This document shows positions 33,827 through 42,794 of a stretch of 64,000 bases of DNA, piece by piece. Source of the DNA: an uncultured Candidatus Melainabacteria bacterium (lineage in GTDB: Bacteria > Cyanobacteriota > Vampirovibrionia > Gastranaerophilales > Gastranaerophilaceae); assembly GCA_947525005.1 (NCBI GenBank), contig CANNUY010000001.1, forward strand, positions 62,001-126,000, in the 5' to 3' direction. Positions within the stretch are counted from its first letter, which is position 1, and the number at the start of each line of letters is the position of its first letter. Made by a program: the position numbers and the translations under genes. Below the pieces are notes generated by a model that saw nothing but the letters and a program-made list of their open reading frames with translations, was not told the DNA's origin and did not search any database.

Positions 33827-33935
33827 GTTTGCAGGGATTCCACGCTTTTGATACAGAATATTTACAGCACGCTCTGAATGACATCAACGGTCATTCAGAG
33901 GGAGTGAAACGACCGAAGAATCCCCCTGAACACGC
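33827..33935 (+). repeat. Dispersed palindromic repeat, copy 2
   Basis: Same element as 17169-17280, same orientation: GCAGGGATTCCACGCTT at the left, CTCTGAATGAC ... GTCATTCAGAG in the centre, ACCGAAGAATCCCCCTGAACAC at the right (split here only for description). Intergenic, between the transpeptidase gene and the convergent gene at 34010. Confidence 0.75.
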
Positions 33936-34009
33936 AGAATTATTGATTTATGAATTGCCACAAACCAACTGTCATTCAAAATCTTGGATTACTGCCTAAA
34001 CAAAATCTA

Positions 34010-35248
34010 TTACTTACTCACTTTTTCAAAAATATGTCTAAGCACAATTTTAACGTGAGAATATGTTAATCCACCCTGCATATAAACTGCATAAGGTGGG
34101 CGCATTGGTCCATCTGCTGAAAGTTCTATTGTTGAACCTTCAATAAAAGTTCCACCTGCCATAATTAGTTTATCTTCATATCCAGGAACTTCATCTGGCA
34201 CAGGTGTTACATAAGAATTTATTGGAGATAATGCTTGAATAGTTCTACAAAATTCTTCTAATGGTTCAGGTTTATTAAACGCAATAGTCTGAATCAAATC
34301 AGTCCTTTTTTCATTATATTTCGGGGTTGAAATATATCCAATATCTTCAAAAATTTTAGATGCAAGTACAGCTCCTTTAACAGCGTCACAAACAACTGAT
34401 GGTGCCATAAACAAACCTTGAAAAATCAAACGCAACTGATTAAGCATAGCGCCACCCTCACGACCAATCCCTGGGGCAGTCAAAGCCATAGCAGACTGTT
34501 CAACATATTCTTCCTTACCTGCTATATAGCCTCCAGTTTCAACGATTCCACCACCTGCGTTTTTAATCAATGAGCCTGCAATCAAGTCTGCACCAACCTC
34601 TAATGGCTCTTGTTTTTCAACAAACTCACCATAACAATTATCTACAAAACAAATACAGTCAGGGTTTTTAGATTTTACAATCTTACATATTTTACCAATA
34701 GTTTCAATATCAACAGATGGTCTTAATGAATACCCTCTTGAACGCTGAATTTCAACCATTTTAACATTTTTATCAATAGCTTTTTCAATGGCTTCAAAAT
34801 CAACTGTTCCGTCATCTTTCAAAGCCACTTCATCATACAAAACACCGTGACCAATTAAAGATTCTCGTTTTCCACCACCAACAGTACCAATAACTTCTTG
34901 CATTGTATCATACGGTGTACCCGTCACAGAAACAAGTTTTTCACCATAACGAAGATTACCAAACAACGCACAAGATAACGTATGAGTACCTGATACAAAA
35001 TGATTTCTTGCTAATGCTGCTTCTGCTTTAAAAACTTGTGCAAAAACATTATCTAAAACTTCTTTACCCAAATCATCATGACCATATCCTGAAACAGTGT
35101 AAAAATGTTCAGGCGCAACCTTGTTGTCTATAAATGCTTGCAATACTTTTTCTTGATTATAGTCACGAATTTCTTCTAATTCTTCAAACTGTGGTTGCAA
35201 AATCTTCTCAGCTTGTTTTATATGTTCTATAGTTTTTTCACTTATCAT
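34010..35248 (-). CDS. Methionine gamma-lyase family PLP protein (aluminium-resistance type)
   Basis: This is a 412-residue PLP fold-type I protein of the Met-gamma-lyase-like family. Visible parts are FVSGTHTLSCALFG, then VTGTPYDTM, then FVDNCYGEFVE with the cofactor Asp and SLIKNAGGGI with the probable Schiff-base lysine. PMRPPYAVYMQGGLTYSH is near the end. The family is often labelled aluminium resistance protein, but the true reaction is unproven. AGGTGA precedes the ATG. It lies seven bases after the SpoIID gene on the same strand, in the cysS operon. Confidence 0.85.
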   Translation of the reverse strand: MISEKTIEHIKQAEKILQPQFEELEEIRDYNQEKVLQAFIDNKVAPEHFYTVSGYGHDDLGKEVLDNVFAQVFKAEAALARNHFVSGTHTLSCALFGNLRYGEKLVSVTGTPYDTMQEVIGTVGGGKRESLIGHGVLYDEVALKDDGTVDFEAIEKAIDKNVKMVEIQRSRGYSLRPSVDIETIGKICKIVKSKNPDCICFVDNCYGEFVEKQEPLEVGADLIAGSLIKNAGGGIVETGGYIAGKEEYVEQSAMALTAPGIGREGGAMLNQLRLIFQGLFMAPSVVCDAVKGAVLASKIFEDIGYISTPKYNEKRTDLIQTIAFNKPEPLEEFCRTIQALSPINSYVTPVPDEVPGYEDKLIMAGGTFIEGSTIELSADGPMRPPYAVYMQGGLTYSHVKIVLRHIFEKVSK

Positions 35249-35255
35249 ACTTCAC

Positions 35256-36926
35256 CTACATTAGTTTAATATACATCTTCAAAGGCTTTACTTTACTCAT
35301 TTGTCTTATATCTAATTTATTTTGACAAGCAGGAGTGAAAGTCACAACATTTAACTCACCTTCATTTATATATTTACTTATATCAATCTCACATCTTTGT
35401 TTTTTGCTTGCGTTCCAAAGGTTAAGGTTAACAATATGGTTATTAATATTCAACTGTAAAACCTCAGTATCATTTTTATTTGGAATTACAAGAATAGCGT
35501 GTTTCTTAGGTGCATAGAAAGATTGAGAAATATACTTATCTTTTAACTCAACAGGATTTGTGCCTAAACAAATTCCTTGATAATAATGTTTCAAGATAGT
35601 TTCAAAACTCATGTGACATCTTTGTGCCATATACATAGCACCAAACTGGCTCATTCCACAACCGTGACCAAATCCGCCACCATACGCAACTATATCTGAC
35701 CAGTTACCATCTTCATCAACATCATACTTAAAGACAACATTTGCACTTGGCAAAGCCTTGCCGTCTTTTGTGAACGCACGTCTTATTATAAGTTCTTTTT
35801 CAATCGTAAAAGTATTTTTATCAGTCACAATCTCCATAGAAATTATTTTGCCTGATTCACCACGTTTTGTGACTTTAATCTCCTTAATTTCTCCAAAATC
35901 ATTAGAATTTGTCAAAGCAGGTTGAACAAACCCTGTTTTTGATTGAACAATAAGTGTTGATTTAAGTACCTTTTCAAGTTCTTCTTTATTCCATGTTCTT
36001 GTCCAACGATATAACGGTGAAAACATATCATAAGAAATAGGTCTTGTAGAATAAAATTTGTATGCATCTTCTTCATTGTTTAATGGTTTAAACTTTGCTA
36101 AATCAGGTTTTGGCACAAGATAAGCCTTTGGTGGCGCTGGAAACTGCTTTGTAATTGGGTCTGAAAACGTATTTGAATAACATTCTGTATACCCACCTGC
36201 CGTAGAACTAAATACAGCAATAATCATATCATCATTATACAAAGCCACAATTCCGTGAGTCTGCTCAATCGCTTTATTTGCAGTTGATGATTCTCTATTG
36301 TAACCGTGATACACTTGACTTGCCACACTATCTACTACATCATAATACCTAGACATCTTCGTTCTTGATGACAAAGAATAGTTTCTTGCTGCAACAGATT
36401 GAGCCTTCAATGCCTCTAATCCAAAAGCAACTGGCATTTCTGATGGAACTACACCCTTTAAATAATATTCAACATCTAAACGGTTGATTAATAAAAACTT
36501 GTCAGGTTTATTAGGCAATCCAACAATTTTCAATTCACCTCGATATAGAGCAGGTTTCCCACCTCTTACAAGGTCTTTTATACCTAGCACTCCACTCCTA
36601 CAAATGAATGAAAAATCATCACTTATTAGGTAGGACTCTACCTTTTTATTATCGTCATCTAAAACGGTTATTGTATAACCATTAATACCTCTCGTTACTT
36701 GAGCATAATTTCCAACAAGAAGCTCTTTTTCACTGTCATTCGTTTTTATTGTAACATCATCTGTACCATAAATAGTGACCGTAGTCTTTTCTACAGTTGT
36801 ATACTTGCTATCCATAATTCCAACATTTACCATCGCATTAGATGGATAAGCAAATGTTGACAGATTGAAGTTCATAATCGCAGTCACAAACAATGTGAAA
36901 ATCGTTATTATTATTTTGTTTCCCAA
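35256..36926 (-). CDS. SpoIID/LytB-domain exported protein
   Basis: This is a 556-residue protein with a Sec signal (KIIITIFTLFVTAIMNFNLSTFA). The SpoIID domain is clear: YYLKGVVPSEMP, then EALKAQSVAARNYSL, then VFSSTAGGYTE and GFGHGCGMSQFGAMYMA. SpoIID-type enzymes are lytic transglycosylases acting on denuded glycan strands; outside sporulators they take part in cell-wall remodelling. Initiation is at TTG 36926, 16 bases inside cysS, with AAGG upstream; this keeps the full signal peptide. Probably co-translated with cysS. Confidence 0.85.
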   Translation of the reverse strand: MGNKIIITIFTLFVTAIMNFNLSTFAYPSNAMVNVGIMDSKYTTVEKTTVTIYGTDDVTIKTNDSEKELLVGNYAQVTRGINGYTITVLDDDNKKVESYLISDDFSFICRSGVLGIKDLVRGGKPALYRGELKIVGLPNKPDKFLLINRLDVEYYLKGVVPSEMPVAFGLEALKAQSVAARNYSLSSRTKMSRYYDVVDSVASQVYHGYNRESSTANKAIEQTHGIVALYNDDMIIAVFSSTAGGYTECYSNTFSDPITKQFPAPPKAYLVPKPDLAKFKPLNNEEDAYKFYSTRPISYDMFSPLYRWTRTWNKEELEKVLKSTLIVQSKTGFVQPALTNSNDFGEIKEIKVTKRGESGKIISMEIVTDKNTFTIEKELIIRRAFTKDGKALPSANVVFKYDVDEDGNWSDIVAYGGGFGHGCGMSQFGAMYMAQRCHMSFETILKHYYQGICLGTNPVELKDKYISQSFYAPKKHAILVIPNKNDTEVLQLNINNHIVNLNLWNASKKQRCEIDISKYINEGELNVVTFTPACQNKLDIRQMSKVKPLKMYIKLM

Positions 36927-38284
36927 ACCGTACCTTCTTTTGAGTCTTTCAAAACAATTCCAACTTCATCTAGGATAACTCTTATTTTATCTGCCAAATC
37001 CCAATTCTTTTCAGCACGAGCTTGTTTTCTATCCTCAATAAGCTCGTCCATTGAAGAATAAGATTTACCTAATTTTTCGTTTACTTTTGATAAAATATTT
37101 GCAATTTCTTCATCTGAAAGCTTTGCTTTCTCAAAAGTAAAACCTAATGTTGTAGCTAATTTATACAGAACCGTAAATGCACCCTCAACATCTTTATTTG
37201 CTTTATTTGTAAGGTCAAATAAGACAGCAAGCGCTTTAGATGTATTCAAATCATCATCCATAGCTTCTGTGAATTGTTTATATTCTTCTGTTTTAGTTAT
37301 ATCAAGGTTTTCATCAATCTTTGTTTGCTTAGCATTAAGCATACGTTTAACACCTGCAGATGCTGATTGAAGCGATTCATCAGAAAATTCAACAGGCATT
37401 CTATAATGATTAGTAAGGATAAAAAACCTTATTGTATTTGCATCATAAACTTTTAATAAATCGTCTATTGTTAAAAAATTACCCAAAGATTTTGACATTT
37501 TTTCTTTGTTAATAGTTACAAAACCGTTATGTAGCCAATAATTAACGAATTTACAACCATTTGCACATTCTGATTGAGCAATTTCATTCTCGTGATGTGG
37601 GAAAATCAAATCAGCACCACCTGCGTGGATATCAATTGTCTTACCCAAATATTTTTTACTCATTGCAGAACACTCAATGTGCCACCCTGGGCGACCTACA
37701 CCCCAAGGTGATTTATAACCAAACTTCTCATCTTTTTTCCATAATGCAAAATCAAGAGGGTTTTCTTTTTGAACGCCAACCTCAATTCTTGCACCACTCA
37801 TAAGCGAATCAATAGGTTGTTTTGACAATTTTCCATAATCTGCAAATTTTGAAACTCTAAAATATACATCACCATTCGTTTCATAAGCATAACCTTTATT
37901 GATAAGCTCCTTAACCATTCCAATCATCTCACCAAGTGTTTTTGTCGCAAATGGCTCTTTGTCTGGCTTAAGATTGTTCAAGGCATTCATACTTTCTGTA
38001 AACTTGTTATACCAGTATGTTGAAACTTCTTCTGGAGTCTTATGTTCAGCTTCTGATTTTTTAAGAATTTTATCATCAACATCAGTAACGTTACGACAAT
38101 ATGTAACATCATAACCTTTAAATTTTAAATATCTATATAAAACGTCCCAAGTTATGTAACATCTAGCGTGTCCCAAGTGCGCATTGTCATACACTGTAGG
38201 TCCACATACATACATTTTTACCTTATTTTCTTCTATTGGCTTAAATTCTTCCAATTTGTTTGAATATGAATTGAATAATTTCAT
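36911..38284 (-). CDS. cysS: Cysteinyl-tRNA synthetase
   Basis: This 457-residue class I synthetase charges tRNA-Cys. CGPTVYDNAHLGHARCYI holds the HIGH-type motif, WHIECSAMS the zinc-binding Cys region, HHENEIAQSE the adjacent His residues and KMSKSLGN the second ATP motif. Length is normal. GAGG precedes the ATG. First gene of an operon with the SpoIID protein and the Met-gamma-lyase-like protein. Confidence 0.97.
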   Translation of the reverse strand: MKLFNSYSNKLEEFKPIEENKVKMYVCGPTVYDNAHLGHARCYITWDVLYRYLKFKGYDVTYCRNVTDVDDKILKKSEAEHKTPEEVSTYWYNKFTESMNALNNLKPDKEPFATKTLGEMIGMVKELINKGYAYETNGDVYFRVSKFADYGKLSKQPIDSLMSGARIEVGVQKENPLDFALWKKDEKFGYKSPWGVGRPGWHIECSAMSKKYLGKTIDIHAGGADLIFPHHENEIAQSECANGCKFVNYWLHNGFVTINKEKMSKSLGNFLTIDDLLKVYDANTIRFFILTNHYRMPVEFSDESLQSASAGVKRMLNAKQTKIDENLDITKTEEYKQFTEAMDDDLNTSKALAVLFDLTNKANKDVEGAFTVLYKLATTLGFTFEKAKLSDEEIANILSKVNEKLGKSYSSMDELIEDRKQARAEKNWDLADKIRVILDEVGIVLKDSKEGTVWETK

Positions 38285-38364
38285 TAAAAAACCTCATAAC
38301 AATAAATTTATACTTATTATAACCATTTTACATCAAAAAAGAATTGTTACAATGTAGTAACATG

Positions 38365-38383
38365 TTAGCAAAAAACAGTTTTT
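38365..38383 (+). promoter_or_regulatory. Recurrent YTARCAAA upstream element, copy 6
   Basis: TTAGCAAAAAACAGTTTTT with GTAACATG immediately upstream and TTTTATTAA about 10 bp downstream, 66 nt before the ATG at 38432. Confidence 0.4.
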
Positions 38384-38431
38384 AAAAACCTTTTATTAAT
38401 GTGTGTTAATTAAATCGAAAGGGAATTTAGT

Positions 38432-38869
38432 ATGAACAATGTATCCTTTAATCCAAACCTAACAGGCGTAAATTTTAAAGCCGATGTAGAAAAAACTGAC
38501 AATGTAAAAAACACAGAACTTTTAAAAGAAGAAGCTCCTCAAGATTCTTTTGAATTTGAACACAAAACAAAGGGAACTCCTTTATCAAAAGAAGACAAAC
38601 AAGAAATTTTGAAAAAAGCAAAAACAACAGCAGCTGGTTGGTCAGTATTTGGAGAAGGATTTAGTACATTGTATTATGGCTTGCGTTCTAATAAAACAAT
38701 CGCTAAAAAATATAATTTAGATGAAAAACAAGACAAAGCATTCATCAAACAAATCAAACGTGAACAAGTTATCTCAACATTACCAGGCGTAATATTCCCA
38801 TCTGGTGGTGGTGTAATCAACTGGTTATATAACAAAGTAAGAGATGAATCAAAATTAGATGTTAAATAA
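38432..38869 (+). CDS. Hypothetical protein with F-K-A leader
   Basis: This is a 145-residue protein. MNNVSFNPNLTGVNFKADVE has VNFKA at residues 13-17. A charged, probably disordered stretch follows up to about 50. The C-terminal half has two moderately hydrophobic helices (TAAGWSVFGEGFSTLYYGL and VISTLPGVIFPSGGGVINWLY) that could be membrane hairpins. AAGGGA precedes the ATG. A terminator closes the gene. No family recognised; the arrangement recalls the proteins at 30186-31858. Confidence 0.6.
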   Translation: MNNVSFNPNLTGVNFKADVEKTDNVKNTELLKEEAPQDSFEFEHKTKGTPLSKEDKQEILKKAKTTAAGWSVFGEGFSTLYYGLRSNKTIAKKYNLDEKQDKAFIKQIKREQVISTLPGVIFPSGGGVINWLYNKVRDESKLDVK

Positions 38870-38886
38870 TACTTTTAATATTCTTT

Positions 38887-38921
38887 AAAAGAGGGTTAAG
38901 TAAATTACTTAACCCTCTTTT
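38887..38921 (+). terminator. Rho-independent terminator
   Basis: AAAAGAGGGTTAAGTAA pairs with TTACTTAACCCTCTTTT across one base, ending the gene at 38432. Confidence 0.88.
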
Positions 38922-38932
38922 GTATCAAAAGA

Positions 38933-38967
38933 AATGGACGGGGCGATATAATCGTCCCGTCCATTTT
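38933..38967 (-). terminator. Terminator of the pyruvate formate-lyase operon
   Basis: AATGGACGGG and CCCGTCCATT form the outer stem, with GAT/ATC inside. On the minus strand the right arm is followed by a pyrimidine run (TTTCTTTT). It lies 24 bp past the end of the glycyl-radical gene. Confidence 0.7.
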
Positions 38968-38990
38968 TCTAAAATTATCTTCTAAATCAA

Positions 38991-39248
38991 TTAGCAACCA
39001 CAACCAGCGCCGATGTGATCGTGGAATGTTCTTGAGATTACATCGTCTTGTTGTTCTTTTGTCAATTTAATGAAGTTTACAGCATAACCTGAAACTCTGA
39101 TTGTTAATTGAGGATATTTTTCTGGGTGAGCTTGAGCGTCTAATAATGTTTCTCTTGTGAAAACGTTAACGTTCAAATGGTGTCCACCTTTTTGTACATA
39201 TCCGTCTAATAGATTTATTAAATTTTCTTGTTGTTGTGTTGTTTCCAT
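38991..39248 (-). CDS. Free-standing glycyl-radical domain of pyruvate formate-lyase (GrcA-like)
   Basis: This is an 85-residue protein equal to the last ~65 residues of a normal pyruvate formate-lyase: NLLDGYVQKGGHHLNVNV, then LLDAQAHPEKYPQLTI, then RVSGYAVNF with the radical glycine at residue 54 and LTKEQQDDVISRTFHDHI. It ends in GAGCGC. AGGA lies upstream of the ATG. In E. coli the similar GrcA (YfiD) repairs cleaved PFL. Here the neighbouring PflB lacks this domain, so this protein must supply the radical in trans. It is 72 bp downstream of that gene on the same strand. Confidence 0.88.
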   Translation of the reverse strand: METTQQQENLINLLDGYVQKGGHHLNVNVFTRETLLDAQAHPEKYPQLTIRVSGYAVNFIKLTKEQQDDVISRTFHDHIGAGCGC

Positions 39249-39280
39249 GATATATATCCTTTCATCATATATATTAGGTC

Positions 39281-39305
39281 GTAGGTGCTAAATTATAGCA
39301 CCTAC
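39281..39305 (-). other. Intercistronic hairpin between the two PFL genes
   Basis: GTAGGTGCTA and TAGCACCTAC form a perfect 10-bp stem with a 5-base loop, with no U run on the minus strand. It is therefore more likely an RNA processing or stability element than a terminator, and could set the ratio of the two subunits. Confidence 0.6.
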
Positions 39306-39320
39306 AACTTTATTATCTAA

Positions 39321-41399
39321 TTATTGACAGTTACCTTCACTGCAACCACAATCAAGATTGATTGCTAAGTCGCCCATGAATACTTCATCTTTACCTAATG
39401 CGTTAGGAATGATTGAGAATGTATTTGAGATACCGTCTTGAGCATCATCAAATGGAAGTTTAGCAACTGATGCCAATGAAGCTACAGCACCGTTTTTGTC
39501 ACGGCCGTGCATTGGGTTAGCACCTGGAGCCAATGGGATACCAGCTTTTCTTCCGTCTGGTGTGTTACCAGTTTTCTTACCGTAAACTACGTTTGATGTA
39601 ATTGTTAGAATTGACATTGTAGGAATAGAATTTCTATATGTATAGTGTTTTCTAATCATGTTCATAAATTTTCTAACAATCATGACTGCAAATTGGTCAA
39701 CTCTGTTATCGTCGTTACCATATTTTGGATAATCGCCTTCAACTTCATAGTCAACTACTAAGCCGTTTTCATCTCTAATAGTTTTAACTTTAGCATATTT
39801 GATAGCTGATAAAGAGTCCGCAACAACAGACAATCCAGCGATACCTGTTGCGAAGTATCTCTTAACATCTCTATCGTGTAAAGCCATTTGTGAACGTTCA
39901 TAACAATATTTGTCGTGCATATAGTGAATTACGTTCAATGTATTTACATACAAGCCAGCTAACCATTCCATCATATCTTCATATTTATCCATTACTTCAT
40001 CAAAGTCTAGGTATTCAGAAGTGATAGGTCTGTATTTAGGACCAACTTGTTCTTTAATTCTTTCATCAACACCACCGTTTATTGCATACAATAAACATTT
40101 TGCTAAGTTAGCACGAGCGCCGAAGAATTGCATTTCTTTACCAACAACCATTGATGATACACAACAAGCGATTGCATAATCATCACCGTGAGTAACTCTC
40201 ATCAAATCATCGTTTTCGTATTGAATAGATGAAGTTGTAATTGAGATTTTTGCTGCATATTGTTTGAAGTTGTGTGGTAATCTTGTAGACCAAAGTACTG
40301 TCATGTTTGGTTCTGGAGCAGTACCTAAGTTTTCAAGAGTATGAAGGTATCTGAATGAGTTTTTAGTAACCAATGGACGACCATCAATACCAACACCACC
40401 GATTGATTCAGTTACCCAAGTAGGGTCGCCTGAGAACAATGAATTGTATTCAGGAGTTCTAGCGAATTTAACTAATCTTAACTTCATAATGAAGTGGTCA
40501 ATCATTTCTTGAGCTTGAGCTTCTGTGATGATACCTTCTTTTAAATCTCTTTCGATGTAAATGTCTAAGAAAGTAGATGTTCTACCAACTGACATTGCAG
40601 CACCGTTTTGTTCTTTTACAGCTGACAAGTAACCAAAGTATAACCATTGGATAGCTTCTTTAGCGTTTCTAGCAGGTTTTCTAATATCAAAACCGTAAGT
40701 ATCACCTAATTGAGCCATTTCTTGAAGCGCTTTGATTTGTTCAGCGATTTCTTCTTTTAATTGAATTTTTTCAGCTGTCATTTCGCCATCAAGTGAAGCG
40801 TGTTGTTCTTTTTTGTCTTCGATAAGTCTATCGATACCATAAAGAGCAATTCTTCTGTAGTCACCTATGATACGACCACGACCATAAGCATCTGGAAGAC
40901 CAGTTAAGATAGCTGCGTGACGAGCTTTTCTCATTTCAGGTGTATAACAATCAAAAACACCTTGGTTGTGAGTTTTTCTGTATTTTGTAAAGATTTCAGT
41001 GATTTCAGGATCAACTTCATAACCATAAGATTTGCAAGCTGTTTCAGCCATTCTGATACCACCAAATGGTTGTAATGAACGTTTTAGAGGTTCATCTGTT
41101 TGAAGACCAACGATTGTTTCTAGGTCTTTATCGATGTATCCTGCACCGTGTGAAGTGATTGTTGAAACGATTTTTGTATCCATATCAACAACACCACCGT
41201 TTTCTCTTTCTTTTTTAAACAAATCACAACATTCTTCCCACAATTTAGTTGTAGCAGGTGTTGCGTCTGCTAAGAATGAAGAATCACCTTCATACAATGT
41301 ATAGTTTTTTTGGATGAAATCACGTACGTTGATTTCAGATTGCCATTTTCCACCTACGAATTCGGTAGTGGCATAAGTTTTTTCTAAAGTACTTTCCAT
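39321..41399 (-). CDS. pflB: Pyruvate formate-lyase large fragment lacking the glycyl-radical domain
   Basis: This is a 692-residue protein covering the barrel of formate acetyltransferase, which converts pyruvate and CoA to acetyl-CoA and formate under anoxia. The catalytic pair is in IACCVSSM (Cys412, Cys413), and GANPMHGRD and DGISNTFSIIPNALGKDEV align with the normal enzyme. The protein then ends in LAINLDCGCSEGNCQ, just where the usual glycyl-radical domain (about 70 residues more) should start. That domain is encoded by the next gene. AAGGAG precedes the ATG. pflA, the activating enzyme, is not in the window. Confidence 0.93.
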   Translation of the reverse strand: MESTLEKTYATTEFVGGKWQSEINVRDFIQKNYTLYEGDSSFLADATPATTKLWEECCDLFKKERENGGVVDMDTKIVSTITSHGAGYIDKDLETIVGLQTDEPLKRSLQPFGGIRMAETACKSYGYEVDPEITEIFTKYRKTHNQGVFDCYTPEMRKARHAAILTGLPDAYGRGRIIGDYRRIALYGIDRLIEDKKEQHASLDGEMTAEKIQLKEEIAEQIKALQEMAQLGDTYGFDIRKPARNAKEAIQWLYFGYLSAVKEQNGAAMSVGRTSTFLDIYIERDLKEGIITEAQAQEMIDHFIMKLRLVKFARTPEYNSLFSGDPTWVTESIGGVGIDGRPLVTKNSFRYLHTLENLGTAPEPNMTVLWSTRLPHNFKQYAAKISITTSSIQYENDDLMRVTHGDDYAIACCVSSMVVGKEMQFFGARANLAKCLLYAINGGVDERIKEQVGPKYRPITSEYLDFDEVMDKYEDMMEWLAGLYVNTLNVIHYMHDKYCYERSQMALHDRDVKRYFATGIAGLSVVADSLSAIKYAKVKTIRDENGLVVDYEVEGDYPKYGNDDNRVDQFAVMIVRKFMNMIRKHYTYRNSIPTMSILTITSNVVYGKKTGNTPDGRKAGIPLAPGANPMHGRDKNGAVASLASVAKLPFDDAQDGISNTFSIIPNALGKDEVFMGDLAINLDCGCSEGNCQ

Positions 41400-41509
41400 T
41401 TTATGTCTCCTTTTCGGTCTGTCATAGTTTCATACTTATTACAAAATATTATACTCTAAAAATAATTTTCAAACACTTTTTTCAACGAATTAATATGAAA
41501 TTAATAAGT

Positions 41510-41869
41510 TTATTTTCTTAGCGTTTCTGCACCTTTAAGATATACGAATTTTGGTGTAAAATCTTCTTCACAATTCAACACAATAAGTACTCTTAGGCAC
41601 ATTTTTAACGAATTAGGCACATCGAGTTCATGAAAACACATCATCGCAACAGTTTTCCAGTCCAAATCTTCCCTTGCAAACTTTGCTGGGAATGCCATAT
41701 TCAAATCATTTGTCAAAGTAAAAATAACGTGAGATATCTTTTCTGGTTCAACTTTGTTTTGCTCAATCATCGCATTTAAAAGTTCTAATGTCGCTGATTT
41801 TATTGAGTCTACTGTATTTTCTTCAACAGTAATTGCCCCTCTGATACCCTTTGTTATTTTATTTTGCAT
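41510..41869 (-). CDS. aroH: Chorismate mutase, AroH type
   Basis: This is a 119-residue monofunctional chorismate mutase, converting chorismate to prephenate for Phe and Tyr synthesis. KGIRGAITVEENT holds the N-terminal Arg of the active site; FTLTNDLNMAFPAKFAR, then CLRVLI and VYLKGAETLR match the trimeric AroH class of B. subtilis. It overlaps fmt by 11 bases and forms an operon def-fmt-aroH reading leftward. Confidence 0.92.
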   Translation of the reverse strand: MQNKITKGIRGAITVEENTVDSIKSATLELLNAMIEQNKVEPEKISHVIFTLTNDLNMAFPAKFAREDLDWKTVAMMCFHELDVPNSLKMCLRVLIVLNCEEDFTPKFVYLKGAETLRK

Positions 41870-42794
41870 TTTTCACTCCGTTGTACCAATCTCTTGCAAG
41901 CATTTCGCCTTTGCCCTCAGGTTTTACAGTAATTAGTTTTAACACACCGTTTTTTGTTGCTATGTAAACTCCTGTTTTATCGGCTTTAACTATTTTGCCA
42001 CAATCACCTTTAGTTTCAGGATTGGTTATAATTTCTGTTTTTAACACTTTTATTATTTTATCATTGTGCATAAAATAGGCACTTGGTGATTTGTAAACCC
42101 CACGCACAAGGTTGTGAATATCTTCAGAAGTATTGTTCCAATCAATCAAACATTCTTCTTTTGTTAGCTTGTTTGCCATACAAACCCCATCTTCACATTG
42201 AGGAGTTGGCTTAAGTTTGTTTTCGTAGATTCCTATTAGAGTTTCTTCTAATAATTTTGGAGAATCTTCTGCTATTTTTTCCCATAAATCAACACAGGTC
42301 ATATCGTTAGGGATTTCAATTTTTTGTTTCATACAAACATCACCACAATCAAGCCCTAATTCAGTAATCATGGTGCAAATACCTGTTTCTTTTTCACCAT
42401 TAATGATTACACGTTGGATTGGGTTTGCACCTCTATATTTAGGTAATAATGATGCGTGAAGATTTATTGTTTCAAATTTAGGTATATCTAGGACATCTTG
42501 CGATAAGATCTGACCGAAGGCAAAAGTTACGAAGAAATCAGGTTCAAATTTTTTCAACGAGTCTTGGATATCAAATTCTTTACGAATAGATTTAGGCTGA
42601 AATACGGGTAGATTATGACTTAGAGCAAACTCTTTTATGGGCGACATTTTTAGTTTTTTACCACGACCGGCAGGTTTGTCGGGTTGTGTTACTACTGCGC
42701 AGATTTCGATTGAGTCAGAATTAAACAGGTACTCAAGCGATTTTAGTGCGATGTCAGGAGTTGCGAAGTAAACCACTTTAATCTTTTTTTGCAT
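41859..42794 (-). CDS. fmt: Methionyl-tRNA formyltransferase
   Basis: This 311-residue enzyme formylates initiator Met-tRNA using 10-formyl-THF. YFATPDIALKSLEYL, then VVTQPDKPAGRGKKL, then NLHASLLPKYRGANPIQR with the catalytic Asn/His and ELGLDCGDV are diagnostic. I start at MQKKIKVVYFATP (42794), with AAGGAG eight bases upstream, not at the ten-codon longer reading. Overlaps the def end by 17 bases, so the pair is coupled. Confidence 0.95.
   Translation of the reverse strand: MQKKIKVVYFATPDIALKSLEYLFNSDSIEICAVVTQPDKPAGRGKKLKMSPIKEFALSHNLPVFQPKSIRKEFDIQDSLKKFEPDFFVTFAFGQILSQDVLDIPKFETINLHASLLPKYRGANPIQRVIINGEKETGICTMITELGLDCGDVCMKQKIEIPNDMTCVDLWEKIAEDSPKLLEETLIGIYENKLKPTPQCEDGVCMANKLTKEECLIDWNNTSEDIHNLVRGVYKSPSAYFMHNDKIIKVLKTEIITNPETKGDCGKIVKADKTGVYIATKNGVLKLITVKPEGKGEMLARDWYNGVKNAK

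Noticed and set aside
38991..41399. Frameshift explanation for the split pyruvate formate-lyase
   Set aside because: The two frames are separated by 72 bp with a hairpin and a ribosome site, both have distinct new termini, and no readable coding text joins them, so a single sequencing error cannot explain it.
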